Assembly (NCBI RefSeq): GCF_000067045.1 | Contig: NC_010125.1 | Span: 3,574,001 to 3,638,000 of the forward strand | Reading direction: 5' to 3' | Length of the DNA: 64,000 nucleotides | From: Gluconacetobacter diazotrophicus PA1 5 | Lineage (GTDB): Bacteria > Pseudomonadota > Alphaproteobacteria > Acetobacterales > Acetobacteraceae | Part shown: positions 16,037-25,464 of the stretch, one piece after another | Layout: every line of letters begins with the position of its first letter | Numbering within the stretch: the first letter of the stretch is position 1 | Program-made: the position numbers and the translations under genes | Notes under the pieces: model-generated | Database searches by the model: none | Seen by the model: only the letters and a program-made list of their open reading frames with translations | Told to the model about the DNA's origin: nothing

Positions 16037-18868
16037 TCAGGCATAGGAGAGCAAAAACGTATTCAATTCGTGAATCGGCATACCCAATGGCAGGACCCGG
16101 CCCCGGCCCGTGCGCCGCACCCGTTCGGCCATGGCCCCCAGGTCGAAGACCACGGCCCGCAGGCCGGCCCGCCACGCCAGCCCCAGCGCGAAACACCAGG
16201 TCTCCGGCCACACCGAGGGCAGCAGCGCCAGGTCCGCCCCCTGCGCCGCCAGCAGGGCGACGGAATCGGATTCGCGGTATGGGCCGGTGACGAACACCCG
16301 GCCGGTGCCGATCAGCGCGTCGTCGTCGGGCGTGTGGCCCACCACCACGAATTCCAGATTCAGGTCCCGCGCCGCCGCGTCCCGCGCGGCCTCCAGCAGG
16401 ATGCCATAACCCTTCTCGACCCCGATCGCGCCGGGCACCGCCACGCGCACCCGGCCGGCGGGCCGCGCGCGTCCCGCCGGCGCCGCCCCGCCACAAGCCA
16501 CCCCGCCATAGATCCGGACGAAGGATGCCAGGTCCATCCCGGGCCGGTCGTCCTCCAGCGGCGTCACCCGGACCGCGATTTCGGGAAAATGCCGCCCGAT
16601 GCGCCGGGCCGCGTCATCCGACGGCGCCATGACGGCGCGCGCGCCCAGCAGGTCCGCGCGGGACCGCGCGAGGTGGCGCGCCAGCCGATCGGGGATCGTC
16701 CCCTCCCCGTCCTCCAGCAGGCTGCCGCCGGGGGCGAGGCAGGCGGCGCATCCCGCCGGTCCCGGTTCGCCGCAATAGCGGCCCGACGCCCCGACCAGCG
16801 CCACCCGGGGGCAGAACCACACATAGTCATGGACATGCACCTCGTACGGCACGCCCAGCGAGGCGGCCAGCGTGCGGACATCGATCCCGTGGCCCAGCGA
16901 ATGATGCCATTCCACCGAATCGACCCCCGACGCGCGCAGCACGGCCAGCAGCATGTCCCCTTCCCCGGGCAGGCGGAATCGCGGGCTGGCGAACGCCGCG
17001 GCGGACGGCCCGGACGCCGTGTCCGGCACGTCCTCCAGCCGACAGCCGCCGGGGGCGGGGCGCAGCACCACCGGCCGCGCGCCCTGTGCGCGCCAGGCGG
17101 CGGCGCGGGCGCGCACCACGCGTTCCACCCCGCCGCCCTGGTCGTGCGTGACCAGCAGCACCGCCCCATCCCACCCGGCCCCGCCGCGCCGCCAGCACAC
17201 CAGGTCCAGCCGCCGCCGTGCCGCGAACAGCGGGTCGGCGGCGACATGGGCGGCGACCCGCGCGTCATAGCCCGGGTGCAGGGCGTTCACGATGTCCAGG
17301 TTCCGCCGCAGCAGGTCCGGCCGCGCCGCACCGAACGAGGCCCCGCCCACATGGCCGACGAACGCCCCGGGCGCGGCGACATGCCGCCACCCCCCGGCGG
17401 CGGCGCGCAGGCAGAAATCGTTTTCCTCGCCATAGCCCTGGGCGAACAGGTCGGCCCGCAAGGGGCCCGAATCCGGCGCGCCGGGCTGCAGCCGCCAGAA
17501 CGCATCCAGGCAGTCATGGCGGATGAACAGGCAGAATCCGTGCCCGGTCGGCACATCGACCGCCACCCCGCGATTGGCCGCCCGCGCCGCCGCCATCACG
17601 TGCCGCACCCGGGCCAGGTCGAACGCCGGGCAGAATTCCGCGTCCGGCGCCCGGTCCGGTCCGGGCCACGAGAAGATGCTGGCCTGGTTCGACAGCGGGG
17701 TCACGGTGCCGATATCCGCCGCGCCATAGGCCACGTCGGCCAGTTCCGCCAGCCAGCCGCCCGCCACCAGCGTATCGCTGTTCAGCAGCACGACGTCGTG
17801 CCCCGCCATCGCGCGCATCCCGTCATTGGCCGAGGCCGGGAAGCCCAGCGTGCGCGCGTGCCGGACCAGCCGGATCGTCCCCGCCGCCGCCAGCCGGTCC
17901 AGGTCGGCGGCAAGGGCCGCGACCGGCGTCGCGTCATCGACCACGACAACCGGCACGTCCGGCCCGGCGCTGTCGCGCACACATTCCGCAAGCAGCGTGA
18001 TCCGGACCCGGTCAGCATAGACCGGGATCACGACCGCACAGCCTGGGCTCTGGCGCGGAAGATGCGGACGCATCCTGCCCGGCTGGATCTTCACAGGACG
18101 TAACCGTGCCGGCAGACCCCGTGTCTGCCCCGAAACCAGTTTCCCCACCAGAGGATCAACGGGAGCACCCGTCAGAAGACGGCCGTTTTCGTTCCACAGC
18201 TCAAGGGGACCCTCATCGCGTTCGGGGCACTCTTTGGCCGGAACGTGAAACACCCGGTAGCGCGCCAGGGGGACATCGCTGTCCACATCCTGCGCGAAGT
18301 CCTCAGCCCGGAGGGTGGAGCCGTTCCAGAGTGTGATCACCGGGACATGCTCGGGTTCGGCCGGCGTCCAGATCCAGCCCCTCAGGCCATCCGCCGCCGC
18401 TTCCACAAAGGACTCGCACCGGGTCAGGGCGGCGATATCCAGCGGGCTGCCGAGAACATGCCGACGGCCGACGCGGACCGCCAGATGCCGTGCTGAGCGC
18501 CAGCCTTCCGGAAGGTCATACCGGCCGCCCGTGGCACCCTGTGCGATTTCCCGCCCATCAAGAAACAGACGGACTGGGCGGGACGTCCCGATATGGACGA
18601 TGCCCGCATTAGACGCCGTCATCCATCCCGGCAGCCCTGCGGAAACTGCGATCTGTTCCGCCAGAGGATAGGTTTCCGGGGTCGCATGAAAGGCGGACAG
18701 GCCGCCTGCATCCGGATTGTGGCATCTTCCATGCGCTGCAGCCGCGCCAGACAGACGGCTTCCAGAAACGCGGCTTCCCGCAGCCCGAAATCCTGACGCA
18801 GATCTTCCATGCGGACCAGGCAGTCCATGAGCCTGCCCGCGGAAAGACAGGCCAGCCCGACGGACCAA
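16037..18868 (-). CDS. GT2-GT4 fusion glycosyltransferase, main part of a frameshifted gene
   Basis: This frame encodes the large C-terminal part of a multi-domain glycosyltransferase. A family 2 domain starts at CAVVIPVYADR with VVVVDDATP, LLNSDTLVAGGW and GYGEENDFCLRAA. A family 4-like domain follows (VLLVTHDQGGGVERVV to AIGVEKGYGILLEAA). Before it, about 200 residues form an uncharacterised beta-rich region. The frame opens upstream with a TTG and no ribosome site. The true N-terminus is probably the TPR region encoded in another frame at 18717-19263, a single-base shift near 18716 separating the two. DNA from about 18085 to 18900 uses less G/C-ending codons than its flanks. Donor and acceptor sugars are unknown. 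Confidence 0.8.
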   Translation of the reverse strand: MVRRAGLSFRGQAHGLPGPHGRSASGFRAAGSRVSGSRLSGAAAAHGRCHNPDAGGLSAFHATPETYPLAEQIAVSAGLPGWMTASNAGIVHIGTSRPVRLFLDGREIAQGATGGRYDLPEGWRSARHLAVRVGRRHVLGSPLDIAALTRCESFVEAAADGLRGWIWTPAEPEHVPVITLWNGSTLRAEDFAQDVDSDVPLARYRVFHVPAKECPERDEGPLELWNENGRLLTGAPVDPLVGKLVSGQTRGLPARLRPVKIQPGRMRPHLPRQSPGCAVVIPVYADRVRITLLAECVRDSAGPDVPVVVVDDATPVAALAADLDRLAAAGTIRLVRHARTLGFPASANDGMRAMAGHDVVLLNSDTLVAGGWLAELADVAYGAADIGTVTPLSNQASIFSWPGPDRAPDAEFCPAFDLARVRHVMAAARAANRGVAVDVPTGHGFCLFIRHDCLDAFWRLQPGAPDSGPLRADLFAQGYGEENDFCLRAAAGGWRHVAAPGAFVGHVGGASFGAARPDLLRRNLDIVNALHPGYDARVAAHVAADPLFAARRRLDLVCWRRGGAGWDGAVLLVTHDQGGGVERVVRARAAAWRAQGARPVVLRPAPGGCRLEDVPDTASGPSAAAFASPRFRLPGEGDMLLAVLRASGVDSVEWHHSLGHGIDVRTLAASLGVPYEVHVHDYVWFCPRVALVGASGRYCGEPGPAGCAACLAPGGSLLEDGEGTIPDRLARHLARSRADLLGARAVMAPSDDAARRIGRHFPEIAVRVTPLEDDRPGMDLASFVRIYGGVACGGAAPAGRARPAGRVRVAVPGAIGVEKGYGILLEAARDAAARDLNLEFVVVGHTPDDDALIGTGRVFVTGPYRESDSVALLAAQGADLALLPSVWPETWCFALGLAWRAGLRAVVFDLGAMAERVRRTGRGRVLPLGMPIHELNTFLLSYA

Positions 18869-19263
18869 AACAGCGCATCCAGCCGGGCGGTACGCGTGGC
18901 GGGACAGGCTGTGCTGCGCCGCCGCGATGGCGTCGCGTCCTCGCCCGCCGCCAGCAGGGCGCCGGACAGGGCCGCCCAGCCCTCGGGGAAATCGAAACGC
19001 CGGGTCAGTTCACGCAGCAGACGCACGCTGCCGGCGGTGTCCCCGCCGCGCAGCCGCGCCACCGCCAGCGGGAACATCACGTTCGGGCTGTCGGGAGCCA
19101 GGCGGTTCGCCCGCTCGTACCATCGCCAGGCCCCGTCCGGGTCGCCCGCATCCTCCAGCAGGCGCGCACGGCGAAAGGCCGCCTGGGCACGCGCATCGGC
19201 CCACGCCTGCCACGCGGCCCGATCGGCACCCGTCACCCCCTGCGGCCGGAACCGCCCCACCAC
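18619..19263 (-). pseudogene. TPR N-terminal part of the GT2-GT4 gene, separated by frameshifts
   Basis: The GTG at 19263 starts three bases after the Sel1 gene stop. The frame encodes TPR-like helices (RRARLLEDAGDPDGAWRWYERA, then GGDTAGSVRLLREL), and later LDALFWSVGLACLSAGRLM and REAAFLEAVCLARLQRMED. Between them (about 18890-18950) the sense passes to a different frame reading RDAIAAAQHSLSRHA, with all codons G/C-ending, which implies an extra base then a missing base. Near 18716 a further missing base shifts the sense into the GT frame (GGLSAFHATPETYPLAEQ). The intact protein would be TPR-GT2-GT4 of about 1,075 residues. It is either a decayed gene or a stretch with sequencing errors. Confidence 0.7.
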
Positions 19264-19266
19264 CGC

Positions 19267-21048
19267 TCAGCCCGCCCCATCCATGTGCGCCAGTTCGGCC
19301 GCCGCGTCCGCCACGCCCTGCGCCCGGGCGCGGTCCAGCCAGTGCCGGGCCTGCGCGCCGTCCATCGTGCCGGCCAGCCCGCGCAGCAGATAGCGCCCCA
19401 GCATCAACTGCCCCAGCGCGTTGCCGCGTTCGGCGGCCATGCGGAACCAGTGCTGGGCCTGGACACGGTCCATCGGGATGTCATGCCCCCCGCCCAGCAG
19501 CGCGCCCAGCGAGAACATGGCATCCACCTGCCCCTGCTCCGCCGCCCGGCGATACCAGTCCGCCGCCCCGACGTGATCGCGGGCGCCGCCGTTGCCGGTC
19601 AGCAGCAATTGCGCCAGCGCCACCTGCGCCTCGGCCATGCCGGCCTCGGCGGCCCGCGCGATCCAGGCACGGCCGGCCACCGGGTCGGGCGCGTGCCCCC
19701 GGCCCTCCAGCAGCATGCGGCCATACCAGTACCGGGCGTTCACCACTCCGTCGGCCGCCCGCTTCTCCACGACGCGGCGGCGTTTTCGTCGCGCATCCAC
19801 CCCCAGCCCCTGCGCCAGGCAGATGCTGAAATTGAACGCCGCGACCGCATCCCCCTCCTGCGCCGCGCGGGCGAAGGAACGGCCTAACTCGCGCCGCTCG
19901 TCGTCCGACATCGCGGCGCTCAGCGTCGGGTCGGCCAGCAGCAGGTTGCACAGATCGGCACCCGCCCGGGCGTCGCCCAGCGCCATGGCCTGCCGGAAGC
20001 AGCGCGCGGCCTCGGCCGCGTCGCGCGGCAGGCCGCCCCCGGCCAGGTGCAGCAGCCCCAGCGCCCGGCATGCCGCCGCATGGCCCAGCGCCGCCGCGCG
20101 GTGGTACCACGACGCGGCTTCCACGTCGTTCGGCGGCAGGTCGCCGCCCCTTGCATACAGGTCGCCCAGCAGCGACGCGGCCTCGCGGTCGCCGGCCAGG
20201 GCCGCGCGGCGCAGCCAGCTTTCGCCCTGCACGGCGTCGCGCGCGCAGCCCCTGCCCTCCAGCAGCGCCAGGCCGTAGCGCGCCTGCGCCGCGCACACCC
20301 CGGCCCGGGCGGCGCTGGCATACAGCGCGGTGGCCGCCGCCACGTCGCGGGCGACGCCGCTGCCCTGCTCGGTCAGCGCCCCCAGCAGGAACTGCGCCGA
20401 GCCCAGCCCGGCCTCGGCGGCCACGCGCAGCGCGCCGGCGGCGCGCGCACGGTCGGCCTCGCCCGAGGACGCGGCCTCCGGCGAGTGCCGCAGCGCCGCG
20501 CGCATCCAGGTCAGGCCCAGCCCCAGATGACCCTGCGCGCAGCCGGCGGCGGCGGCGCGGGCGAACCAGCCCTCGGCCGCCACCCGGTCGCGCAGGCCGA
20601 CGGGGCCATCGGCCAGGATGTAGCCGTACAGCGCCTGCGCGTCGGGGGAGCCCGCCTCGGCCGCCAGGTGCGTCCAGTACGCGGCCTCGTCCGGGTCGGG
20701 CACGCGATCGCCCGGCGCCTCGGCCGCCAGCCGCACGCCATGGTCCGATGCCGCGTCGCGCGGCAGGCCGAACAGATACAGCGTCCCCAGCACCAGCCGG
20801 GCCTCGACCCACCCGGCCTCGGCCGCGCGGCGCATCCAGCGCGCGCCCTCGACCAGGCTGCGCGGCACGCCGGTCCCCTCCAGATAGGCCCGCCCGACAC
20901 GAAACTGGGCCTCCGCCACCCCGGCCTCGGCCACCATGCCCAGTTGGGCGACACCCCCCACCGCGTCGCCCGCCTCGATCAGCCGCACGCCATGCGCCAG
21001 CCGCCCCCGCAGGGACAACCGCGCCCCCAAAGCAGACAAGACCCGCAT
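19267..21048 (-). CDS. Sel1-like repeat protein
   Basis: A 593-residue protein made almost wholly of Sel1-type alpha-alpha repeats of about 36 residues. Typical units read AQFRVGRAYLEGTGVPRSL and AMFSLGALLGGGHDIPMDRV, with the A-x-x-x-LG-x-x-Y/L and G-x-G-V core and alternating AAEAG elements. Such solenoids serve as protein-protein scaffolds, often linked to cell-envelope processes or signalling. No signal peptide is evident. The gene is followed after three bases by the TPR-glycosyltransferase gene and lies 99 bases downstream of the hlyD-like gene, so it belongs to the secretion and glycosylation locus. Confidence 0.9.
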   Translation of the reverse strand: MRVLSALGARLSLRGRLAHGVRLIEAGDAVGGVAQLGMVAEAGVAEAQFRVGRAYLEGTGVPRSLVEGARWMRRAAEAGWVEARLVLGTLYLFGLPRDAASDHGVRLAAEAPGDRVPDPDEAAYWTHLAAEAGSPDAQALYGYILADGPVGLRDRVAAEGWFARAAAAGCAQGHLGLGLTWMRAALRHSPEAASSGEADRARAAGALRVAAEAGLGSAQFLLGALTEQGSGVARDVAAATALYASAARAGVCAAQARYGLALLEGRGCARDAVQGESWLRRAALAGDREAASLLGDLYARGGDLPPNDVEAASWYHRAAALGHAAACRALGLLHLAGGGLPRDAAEAARCFRQAMALGDARAGADLCNLLLADPTLSAAMSDDERRELGRSFARAAQEGDAVAAFNFSICLAQGLGVDARRKRRRVVEKRAADGVVNARYWYGRMLLEGRGHAPDPVAGRAWIARAAEAGMAEAQVALAQLLLTGNGGARDHVGAADWYRRAAEQGQVDAMFSLGALLGGGHDIPMDRVQAQHWFRMAAERGNALGQLMLGRYLLRGLAGTMDGAQARHWLDRARAQGVADAAAELAHMDGAG

Positions 21049-21147
21049 CAGGACCCACCAAAAGTTATAAAAAATCCAGTCATGAACACGGGTTTCCGTT
21101 CGGAAACGCGCGTCGGATCGCCACCAGGCCGCGTCTCCGGACGGGCA

Positions 21148-22587
21148 CTATGGTTCGCGCATGCCATCGGTCAGCGTCGGCACCAGCCGATTCAGGAGGT
21201 ACTGCATCATGGTGCGCCGGCCGACATGAATGTCGGCTTCGACCGGCATGCCGGGATGCGGGTGGAAGAAGGACGGCACGCCGTGCAGCGTGTAGCGGTC
21301 GACGCGCACCCGCACGCGATAATAGGCCTCCATCCCGCCCGCGTCGGGGCGCGGCACCTGCGCGCCGGTGCCGGGGGCGGCATGCCCGCCATCATCGGGG
21401 GCGAAGGAATCGGCGCTGATGATTCGGACCGTGTCCTCGGCCCCTCCATACTGGGTGTAGGGCAAGGTGGCGAATTTCAGCAGCACCGGGTCCCCCGGCA
21501 TGATGAAGCCGACATCCGATCCCCGCACCGCCGTATCGACCTCCAGCTCGTCATCGACCGGCACCAGGGTCATCAACAGGTTGCCCGCTTGCATGACGGA
21601 CCCTACGGACAGGCTGACGATGTTCAGCGCCTCGTCATCGCGGTCTGCGTGCATGCCGATCAGGGTGCGGAGCAGCCCCGCCTTGCGGTAATCGTGCCCG
21701 GCATCGGCCAGCCGGTGCTGCGCCGTGCCCAGGTCCTGGTACACCGTGGCCTTCCAGTTCTGGATGAAGCCGTCGCGCGCGGCTGTCACGCCCTCCAGCT
21801 TCGCGCGGGCGCTGCCGGCGGCCTGCTGCGCCGCGATCTGCGCGCGCTCGACCTCCATCAGGTCGTTCTGGGCCGAAAGGGTGGACAGGCGGCTGCCCAC
21901 CTGGTCGCGCTGCAGGCGCAGGCGCATGGCATATACGTTCGCCGCCACGCGGGCGCGGGCGCCATACATCGCGGCATCCGCCAGGCTGCCCTGCATGTCG
22001 CTGCGCGCGCCGGCGGCCTGCTTGTCGAAATTCTCGACCTTGGCGGTGAATTCCGCGCGGCGACGCTGGAAGGCCGCCGCCTCCTGCACCGATGCCGGGT
22101 CGGCAGGGTCGGGGATATAGTCCCGCCCCTCGGCCTCGGCGGTCAGGCGCGCGACCTGGGCGGCATAGGCCGCCTGCTGCTGGCGCATGTTCTCGACATC
22201 CGCGTCGGTCACGGTGGGGTCCAGGTGGGCCAGCACCTGGCCCCTGTGGACGACATCCCCTTCCTGCACGTCGATCGACCGGATGATCGCGGTTTCCAGC
22301 GGCTGGACCACCAGCGTGGTGTCGGTCGAAGTCAGCCGCCCCTGCGCGGACACGACCTGGTCCAGCGGACAGACCGACATCACGACGATGCCCGCGATCG
22401 CCAGGGTCGAGATCAGCCACGTGATATACAGCGCGGCGGGGTTGGGCGGCAGGTCGATCAGCGCCGCGCTGGGCGAATGGAATTCCAGCAGCGCGCGCGG
22501 CATGTCGCCCGTGGACGCCTCCGCCGCCGGCAGGATGTAGCCCTCGATCGCGCCGCCCTCGCCGGGCGGTAGCATTCCGGCGCTCAT
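21148..22587 (-). CDS. HlyD family type I secretion adaptor
   Basis: A 479-residue periplasmic membrane-fusion protein. A short cytoplasmic N-terminus is followed by one membrane segment (ALYITWLISTLAIAGIVVM, about residue 50-70), a biotinyl-lipoyl half (VQPLETAIIRSIDVQEGDVV), a long alpha-helical hairpin (residues about 150-310), and the C-terminal beta region (GMPVEADIHVGRRTMMQYLL) typical of HlyD. It bridges the inner-membrane ABC transporter to an outer-membrane channel. The ATG overlaps the transporter stop by four bases, so the two are coupled. No TolC-type channel gene is present in the window. Confidence 0.93.
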   Translation of the reverse strand: MSAGMLPPGEGGAIEGYILPAAEASTGDMPRALLEFHSPSAALIDLPPNPAALYITWLISTLAIAGIVVMSVCPLDQVVSAQGRLTSTDTTLVVQPLETAIIRSIDVQEGDVVHRGQVLAHLDPTVTDADVENMRQQQAAYAAQVARLTAEAEGRDYIPDPADPASVQEAAAFQRRRAEFTAKVENFDKQAAGARSDMQGSLADAAMYGARARVAANVYAMRLRLQRDQVGSRLSTLSAQNDLMEVERAQIAAQQAAGSARAKLEGVTAARDGFIQNWKATVYQDLGTAQHRLADAGHDYRKAGLLRTLIGMHADRDDEALNIVSLSVGSVMQAGNLLMTLVPVDDELEVDTAVRGSDVGFIMPGDPVLLKFATLPYTQYGGAEDTVRIISADSFAPDDGGHAAPGTGAQVPRPDAGGMEAYYRVRVRVDRYTLHGVPSFFHPHPGMPVEADIHVGRRTMMQYLLNRLVPTLTDGMREP

Positions 22588-24809
22588 GCCTCCTGCCCCT
22601 CGGCCAGCATGGCGGCGGGATGGGCGGGCTCGCGGCCCCGGGCCTCGTGCCGGTTCTGCTGGAACCATAGCGTGCGATAGATCGCGCAGCGGTCCAGCAG
22701 CGCCGCGTGCGGCCCGATATCGGCCACCCGTCCCTGGTCCATGACGCAGATCTGGTCGCAGTCCACCAGCGAGGACAGGCGGTGCGAGACGATCACCATC
22801 GTCCGCCCGCGCGCGATGCGCTGCAGGTTGGCGTTGACCACGGCCTCGCTTTCCGGGTCCAGGGCCGATGTCGCCTCGTCCAGGATCAGCAGCCTGGGGT
22901 CGCAGATCAGCGCGCGTGCGATGGCCAGGCGCTGCCGCTGGCCGCCCGAGATGTTGGTCGATCCTTCCTCGATCCAGGTCTCGTAGCCGGCGGGCATGCG
23001 CTCGATGAACTCCTCGGCCCCCGCCAGCCGGGCGGCACGCACCACATCGTCCAGCGTCAGGCCCGGCCGGCCGGCGGTGATGTTGTCGCGCACGGTGCCG
23101 CGAAACAGGAAATTGTCCTGCAGCACCACGCCGAACGACCGGCGCAGATGCACCAGGTTGATCTCGCGCAGGTCCACTCCGTCCAGCTTCAGGTACCCGG
23201 TATAGGACCGGCTGACGCCCTGCAGCAGGCGGGTGATGGTGGATTTGCCCGATCCGCTGCGCCCCACCAGCCCCAGCATGCTGCCGGCCGGGACCTCGAA
23301 ACTGACATCGGCCAGCGCCCGCGTCGTGGCGCCGGGATAGCTGAAGCTGACATCGGCGAAGGACAGGGCACCGCGTATGCGGGGCCGCAGGCCGGTGGTC
23401 ATGGCCAGGCGCTCGGTCGGCTGGTTCAGCACCGTTCCGGCTTCGGCCAGGGCGGTGCGGACCTCGCCGGCATCGTCCAGCAGCCGCGCCAGCCCGACCA
23501 GCGGGGCCGCGACGCGGCCGCCCAGCATCATGAACGCCATCAGTGCGCCGCCGGCCATGTCCCCCCGTTTGGTCAGTACCAGGTACGCGCCGACCAGCAG
23601 GATACCGCGATTGATGAACAGTTCGAAGGGCTGGGCGACCGTCGCGGCCACGTTGCCCATCCGCCCCGCCGCCAGTCCCCACAGCGCCGACTGGGCGGAC
23701 CGGTCGTCCCACAATTCCCGCCGCGTGCGTTCCAGCGCCAGCGTCTTGATGGTGCGGATGCCGGCCACGGTTTCGTACAGCGCCGCCCCGCGCGCCGTGT
23801 CGGCCTGGACCTTGCGCGCGACCAGCCGCCCCACCGGCAGCATGAAGCCGGCGACCACCAGCCCGATCGCCCCTGCCGCCGCCAGCGTCATCCACGCCAG
23901 GGTGGCGCTGAAATAGAACAGGAACGGCAGCACCACGACCAGGGTGAACAGGTCCAGCACCGTGTTCATCAGCCGGCCGGTCATGAAGTCCCGCACCCGG
24001 TAGATGGCGGATACGCGGCCGATGACCTGCCCCGCCTGCTGGCGTTCGAAGAATTCCAGCGGCAGCGCCAGCAGGCGGTCGAACACCAGCAGCGAAATCC
24101 GCGTGTCCAGCCGCGTCGTGACCACCAGCGCCAGTTCCCGACGGGCATAGGTCAGCAGGATTTCATAGAAGCTCATGACGCCCAGGATCGCGGTGATCGA
24201 GACCAGGGTGGACATGGACCGGTAGTTCACCACCTTGTCGATCACCTGCATGACGATCAGCGGCGGGAAGATCGCCAGCACGCTCAGCACCATCGAGGCC
24301 AGCAGGATATCGCGCAGCGCGCGCCGTTCGCGCAGGACCATGCGGCCCAGCCATTCGGCATTGATGGGGGCGTCGGCCTCGGACTGGTCGCGGCGGCGCT
24401 TGACCAGCAGCACGTCGCCCGTCCAGACCTGCGACAGGCGCAGTTCGTCCAGCGGCACCGGGGGCGTGCCCTCGTCCCCCATCGGGTCGCGCAGCCACAC
24501 GACGCCGCGCGCCGGATCGCCCGCCACCATCAGTCCCGCCGACCCGTCGCGGAACATCAGCACCACCGGCGGCGCACTCCGCACCCGCACCAGCGCCCGC
24601 CAGGACAGGCGCATGCCCCGCGCCACCGCCCCCTGGTCGTTCAGCCACCGCGCCAGCGCCGCCGGCGAAGGCGAGACCTCGCCCGGCTCGGCCACGAAAT
24701 CGCGGACATCGACCGACAGCCCGTGATAGCGCGCCGCCGCCGCGGCCGCATGCAGGCAGATCGTCGTCGGGGTCGGCCGCGTGTCTTCCACAGGGTCTGG
24801 CTGCGCCAC
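22584..24809 (-). CDS. Type I secretion ABC transporter with C39-like domain
   Basis: A 741-residue exporter of the HlyB/PrtD type. The N-terminal 130 residues resemble a C39 peptidase-like domain; the catalytic Cys position appears to be Ile17 (ICLHAAAAAARYHG), so it is probably a non-cleaving, substrate-binding domain. A six-helix membrane domain spans roughly residues 160-430. The ATPase has Walker A GRSGSGKST, signature NISGGQRQRLAIARAL, Walker B LLILDEATSALD and the H-loop His in VSHRLSSL. It should export an unfolded protein in one step with the HlyD partner. GTG 24809 has GAAGGA upstream. The substrate is not evident in the window. Confidence 0.93.
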   Translation of the reverse strand: MAQPDPVEDTRPTPTTICLHAAAAAARYHGLSVDVRDFVAEPGEVSPSPAALARWLNDQGAVARGMRLSWRALVRVRSAPPVVLMFRDGSAGLMVAGDPARGVVWLRDPMGDEGTPPVPLDELRLSQVWTGDVLLVKRRRDQSEADAPINAEWLGRMVLRERRALRDILLASMVLSVLAIFPPLIVMQVIDKVVNYRSMSTLVSITAILGVMSFYEILLTYARRELALVVTTRLDTRISLLVFDRLLALPLEFFERQQAGQVIGRVSAIYRVRDFMTGRLMNTVLDLFTLVVVLPFLFYFSATLAWMTLAAAGAIGLVVAGFMLPVGRLVARKVQADTARGAALYETVAGIRTIKTLALERTRRELWDDRSAQSALWGLAAGRMGNVAATVAQPFELFINRGILLVGAYLVLTKRGDMAGGALMAFMMLGGRVAAPLVGLARLLDDAGEVRTALAEAGTVLNQPTERLAMTTGLRPRIRGALSFADVSFSYPGATTRALADVSFEVPAGSMLGLVGRSGSGKSTITRLLQGVSRSYTGYLKLDGVDLREINLVHLRRSFGVVLQDNFLFRGTVRDNITAGRPGLTLDDVVRAARLAGAEEFIERMPAGYETWIEEGSTNISGGQRQRLAIARALICDPRLLILDEATSALDPESEAVVNANLQRIARGRTMVIVSHRLSSLVDCDQICVMDQGRVADIGPHAALLDRCAIYRTLWFQQNRHEARGREPAHPAAMLAEGQEA

Positions 24810-24869
24810 GGATCGTCCTTCACTAGGTCCCGCTGCAGCAACCCTAGGAAGGCAAAGACGAAAGGACGG

Positions 24870-25247
24870 TTAACGCCGCCAGACGGGGCGATAACGCGCC
24901 GCAACCACGTTATTGCCCTCCAGCGCCTGCCGCATCCCCGCATGCAGCGCGGCCGGCACCACCACCATCACCCGGTCGAACCAGGGACGCCGCCCGGTCA
25001 CCCGCGCACGAAACAGGTCGGCCAGCACGGCGGCAATCGCACCATCCGGCGCACAGCAGACACAGCCCGCGCAATGGGCGAACGGCGTGATGGCCGGCAC
25101 CCCGACCACGTCCAGCCACCCCCCATTGTCCCCAGCCCCCTCGGCGGCCCCCACGCGCACCACCAGCGTCCCCCCGTCGCCCGGCATCCGGGAAAACGCC
25201 GCATCCTCCACAAGGTCCAGCGCGATCCGCCCGTCATCCCGTTGCAT
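24870..25247 (-). CDS. Small CobW-like CxCC protein
   Basis: A 125-residue protein with the segment CAGCVCCAPDGAIAAVLADL followed by WFDRVMVVV, which is the CxCC metal-binding motif and following helix and strand of CobW/G3E metallochaperone GTPases. The P-loop and the rest of the GTPase domain are missing, so it cannot be a normal CobW. ATG 25247 was preferred to 25277 because a G-rich site precedes it. It is divergent from metH, the cobalamin-dependent methionine synthase, about 220 bases away. A link to cobalt or zinc handling is suggestive only. Confidence 0.6.
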   Translation of the reverse strand: MQRDDGRIALDLVEDAAFSRMPGDGGTLVVRVGAAEGAGDNGGWLDVVGVPAITPFAHCAGCVCCAPDGAIAAVLADLFRARVTGRRPWFDRVMVVVPAALHAGMRQALEGNNVVAARYRPVWRR

Positions 25248-25464
25248 GAAGTCCCCCGTTCCGACACATGGCATCACCGCAACGGAAGACCATCCTTCGC
25301 CGCCGCGTCGATCGCCTGCTCGGCTTACTGATTGCGGCCCGAAACACCAGATAGTCCACTCCAGACCATCTCGCCGGCCAATCAGTCACATCGGACTGGA
25401 CACGTGACGGTGGCATGGGAATAACAGCTACCCTCCCGCTTTTGCACCAGCCATCAGGACCACG

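Noticed and set aside
14957-18103. A 1,048-codon plus-strand frame over the glycosyltransferase genes
   Set aside because: Low-complexity Arg/Pro/Gly/His/Gln text with no domains; the minus strand encodes recognisable glycosyltransferases.
20047-22572. An 841-codon plus-strand frame over the Sel1 and hlyD genes
   Set aside because: Shadow frame of the Sel1 and HlyD proteins with no family features.
25278-25464. Cobalamin, SAM or SAH riboswitch upstream of metH
   Set aside because: No conserved B12-box or SAM/SAH core pattern could be found in the leader.
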